Origin: Microbacterium oxydans
Lineage (GTDB): Bacteria; Actinomycetota; Actinomycetes; Actinomycetales; Microbacteriaceae
NCBI RefSeq assembly: GCF_026559675.1
Contig: NZ_CP092891.1
Location: forward strand, 1,240,001 to 1,304,000
Reading direction: 5' to 3'
DNA length: 64,000 nucleotides
In this document: in pieces, positions 62,630 to 64,000 of the stretch
How the letters are laid out: each line of letters opens with the position of its first letter
Position numbering within the stretch: the first letter of the stretch is position 1
Position numbers and translations under genes: made by a program
The notes under the pieces: model-generated
What the model saw: only the letters and a program-made list of their open reading frames with translations
Database searches by the model: none
What the model was told of the DNA's origin: nothing

Positions 62630-63538
62630 TCACCCGATCAGTGCGGACAGCTCCGGATCCGTCAGCAGTCGTCGCAGGGTGGCGAGTCCGAGCCCGCTCA
62701 TGTCCGGATTCGACTCCTCGTAGTACCAGCCGAGCCCGATCGCCTGGACGAACGCCCACGCGGCGCCGCGCCGCCACTCGAGGTCGCCGGAACCGAGGCT
62801 GTTGCGCAGCACCCGTCGCACCGGCGAATCGAAGAGGTGCCAGGCGCAGACGAGGTCGAGAGCCCGATCGGCCGCACCGAACGCGCCGCCGTCGAGGATC
62901 CCCGTGAGCCGGGTCTCGCCGTCACGGCCGGCGACGAGCAGGTTGAAGGGGATCAGGTCGCGGTGGCTCATGGCGAGCGGTCCCTCCGGAGGAAGCATCC
63001 GCAGCGATGCCCACAGCCGCGATGCCGACGGCACGTCCAGCAGATGGCCGCTCTTCGCCAGGCACGTCGCCACCCACTCGTCGTGTTCGGTGAGATCTCC
63101 GCCCCGCCCCTGCCCGTCGAACACCCGATCGCCGGGATCGACCGCTCGCAGGGCGAGGATCACGGTGGCCAGGTCCTGCGCGAGGGATGCGGACCCGGCA
63201 TGGGCCTCGGGGCGCGCGGTGTCGCCGGGAATCCAGGTCTGCAGCGACCATGCGGACGGATACGCCCCGGTCCCGGTCCCGACGCCGCGAGGACGTGGTG
63301 TCGGGACCGGACAGACCGCCGCGAACGCCGTCAGGGCCTCGGCCTCATGCTCCAGATCCGCGTGTTCGGCGGGAAGGAGAGGGAACCGGGCGACGAGGTC
63401 ATCGCCAACCCTGATGATCGTGTTCACGGTTCCGGCCGTGCGGACCCGGGTCAGGGCCGTCGTTCCGAGCTCGGGGAAAGACTCCTCGATCAGAGCGCGG
63501 GCCAGGGCGTCGTCGACCGCTAGCTCGGCGTCGTGCAC
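62630..63538 (-). CDS. Phosphotransferase of the aminoglycoside/choline kinase fold (APH)
   Basis: A 302-residue protein starting at GTG 63538. The kinase-like Brenner motif HRDLIPFNLLVAG holds the catalytic Asp and Asn, and LTGILDGG corresponds to the metal-binding DxG/IDW region; LQTWIPGDT is family-typical. Members phosphorylate aminoglycosides, choline, homoserine, macrolides or other small molecules. The substrate cannot be told from sequence, and a role in resistance should not be assumed. Confidence 0.87.
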   Translation of the reverse strand: MHDAELAVDDALARALIEESFPELGTTALTRVRTAGTVNTIIRVGDDLVARFPLLPAEHADLEHEAEALTAFAAVCPVPTPRPRGVGTGTGAYPSAWSLQTWIPGDTARPEAHAGSASLAQDLATVILALRAVDPGDRVFDGQGRGGDLTEHDEWVATCLAKSGHLLDVPSASRLWASLRMLPPEGPLAMSHRDLIPFNLLVAGRDGETRLTGILDGGAFGAADRALDLVCAWHLFDSPVRRVLRNSLGSGDLEWRRGAAWAFVQAIGLGWYYEESNPDMSGLGLATLRRLLTDPELSALIG

Positions 63539-63554
63539 CTCGGAACCGTCGTCG

Positions 63555-64000
63555 TCAGCCCTGCAGCCGGGCGATCCACGCCTCGACCTCGTCGGCCGTG
63601 CGCGGGATGTCGGCCGACAGATTCACGGGGCCGTCCTCGGTCATCAGGATGTCGTCCTCGATGCGCACGCCGATGCCGCGCAGCTCGGCGGGCACCGTGA
63701 GGTCGTCGATCTGGAAGTAGAGTCCGGGCTCGATCGTGAACACCATGCCCGGGGCCAGGATGCCGTCGTAGTACATCTCCCGACGGGCCTGGGCGCAGTC
63801 GTGCACGTCGATGCCGAGGTGGTGCGAGGTGCCGTGCACCATGTAGCGGCGGTGCTGGCCGCCCTTGTCGGCGTCGAGTGCCTCGTCCGCCGTCACCGGC
63901 AGCAGGCCCCAATCGGCCGTACGCTCGGCGATGACCTTCATGGCGGCCGCGTGCACATCGCGGAACCGGACGCCCACGCGTGCCGCAGCGAAGGCGGCAT
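63555..64000 (-). CDS. Xaa-Pro aminopeptidase (M24), C-terminal part, cut by window end
   Basis: The 3' 148 codons of a minus-strand gene whose start lies beyond the window. The residues include VHGTSHHLGIDVHD (metal His), FTIEPGLYF (Glu) and GVRIEDDILMTEDG (Glu) of the M24 pita-bread fold, as in PepP-type aminopeptidase P. The two metal-binding Asp residues expected upstream are outside the window. It removes N-terminal residues before proline. The stop is 17 bases from the phosphotransferase start, so the two genes form one transcription unit. Confidence 0.9.
   Translation of the reverse strand, partial: AAFAAARVGVRFRDVHAAAMKVIAERTADWGLLPVTADEALDADKGGQHRRYMVHGTSHHLGIDVHDCAQARREMYYDGILAPGMVFTIEPGLYFQIDDLTVPAELRGIGVRIEDDILMTEDGPVNLSADIPRTADEVEAWIARLQG

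Overview
The window is about 70% GC and reads as the chromosome of a high-GC Gram-positive actinobacterium, most likely a Microbacteriaceae member close to Microbacterium. The evidence is the C/G-ending codon bias, many genes with a TANNNT box exactly 12 bases before the start codon (leaderless transcripts), many ATGA/GTGA overlaps, a DUF3117 gene, an NrtR-nad operon, and a gene order (typA, fdxA-dapC, dapD/dapE, DUF3117, O-methyltransferase, tatB, mrp, MgtE/CBS) that follows the Mycobacterium tuberculosis Rv1165-Rv1234 region as I recall it. I see no rRNA, tRNA, CRISPR array, transposase or phage gene.

Layout. 1-10.7 kb is an accessory-looking stretch of small genes: a nonsense-disrupted DUF4279 gene, small membrane proteins, an ABC-F ATPase, a decayed acetyltransferase, a serine-less alpha/beta hydrolase, a LysR-HTH-only protein with a basic tail, a lipoprotein, a cysteine-less HesB-like protein, a GNAT, Dps, an acyltransferase, a 48-residue two-cysteine peptide and an MFS pump. 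10.7-12.8 kb holds an ABC exporter. 12.8-20.2 kb (minus strand) is the de novo NAD operon nrtR-nadA-nadB-nadC-cysteine desulfurase, followed by a glycosyltransferase and an SDR; a palindromic repeat is embedded in frame in nadB.

20.3-25.9 kb is a dipeptide/oligopeptide ABC operon (SBP, two permeases, two ATPases) whose two ATPase genes have strikingly different codon use. 26.0-30.8 kb is the glycine cleavage operon gcvT-gcvH-gcvP behind a tandem glycine riboswitch. 31.0-36.8 kb is a second peptide ABC operon with a fused double ATPase and a PH-like membrane protein. 36.9-45.2 kb holds a CPBP protein, typA, a secreted lysozyme-like protein behind a structured leader, glutaminase plus an MFS transporter, an XRE-cupin regulator and azlCD. 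A 14-bp tandem repeat (7 copies) follows.

45.3-64 kb is more conserved: ferredoxin-dapC, citrate synthase, a TetR/MFS pair around an inverted-repeat operator, a DEAD-box helicase with a long leader, dapD/dapE (completing, with dapC, the succinylase branch of diaminopimelate and lysine synthesis), a PIG-V-like glycosyltransferase, DUF3117, O-methyltransferase, tatB, mrp, DUF1003, a soluble MgtE-N/CBS protein, a YflT-type stress protein, a DUF4870 protein with a 21-bp repeat, an alpha/beta hydrolase, a phosphotransferase and the 3' part of an M24 aminopeptidase running off the end.

I found no defence system or biosynthetic cluster that I could defend as a new system. The most unusual signals are the palindromic element inside nadB, the codon island in the first peptide ABC operon, the long insertion between the glycine aptamers, the small two-cysteine peptide, and the catalytically stripped proteins (hydrolase, HesB-like, MgtE-N).
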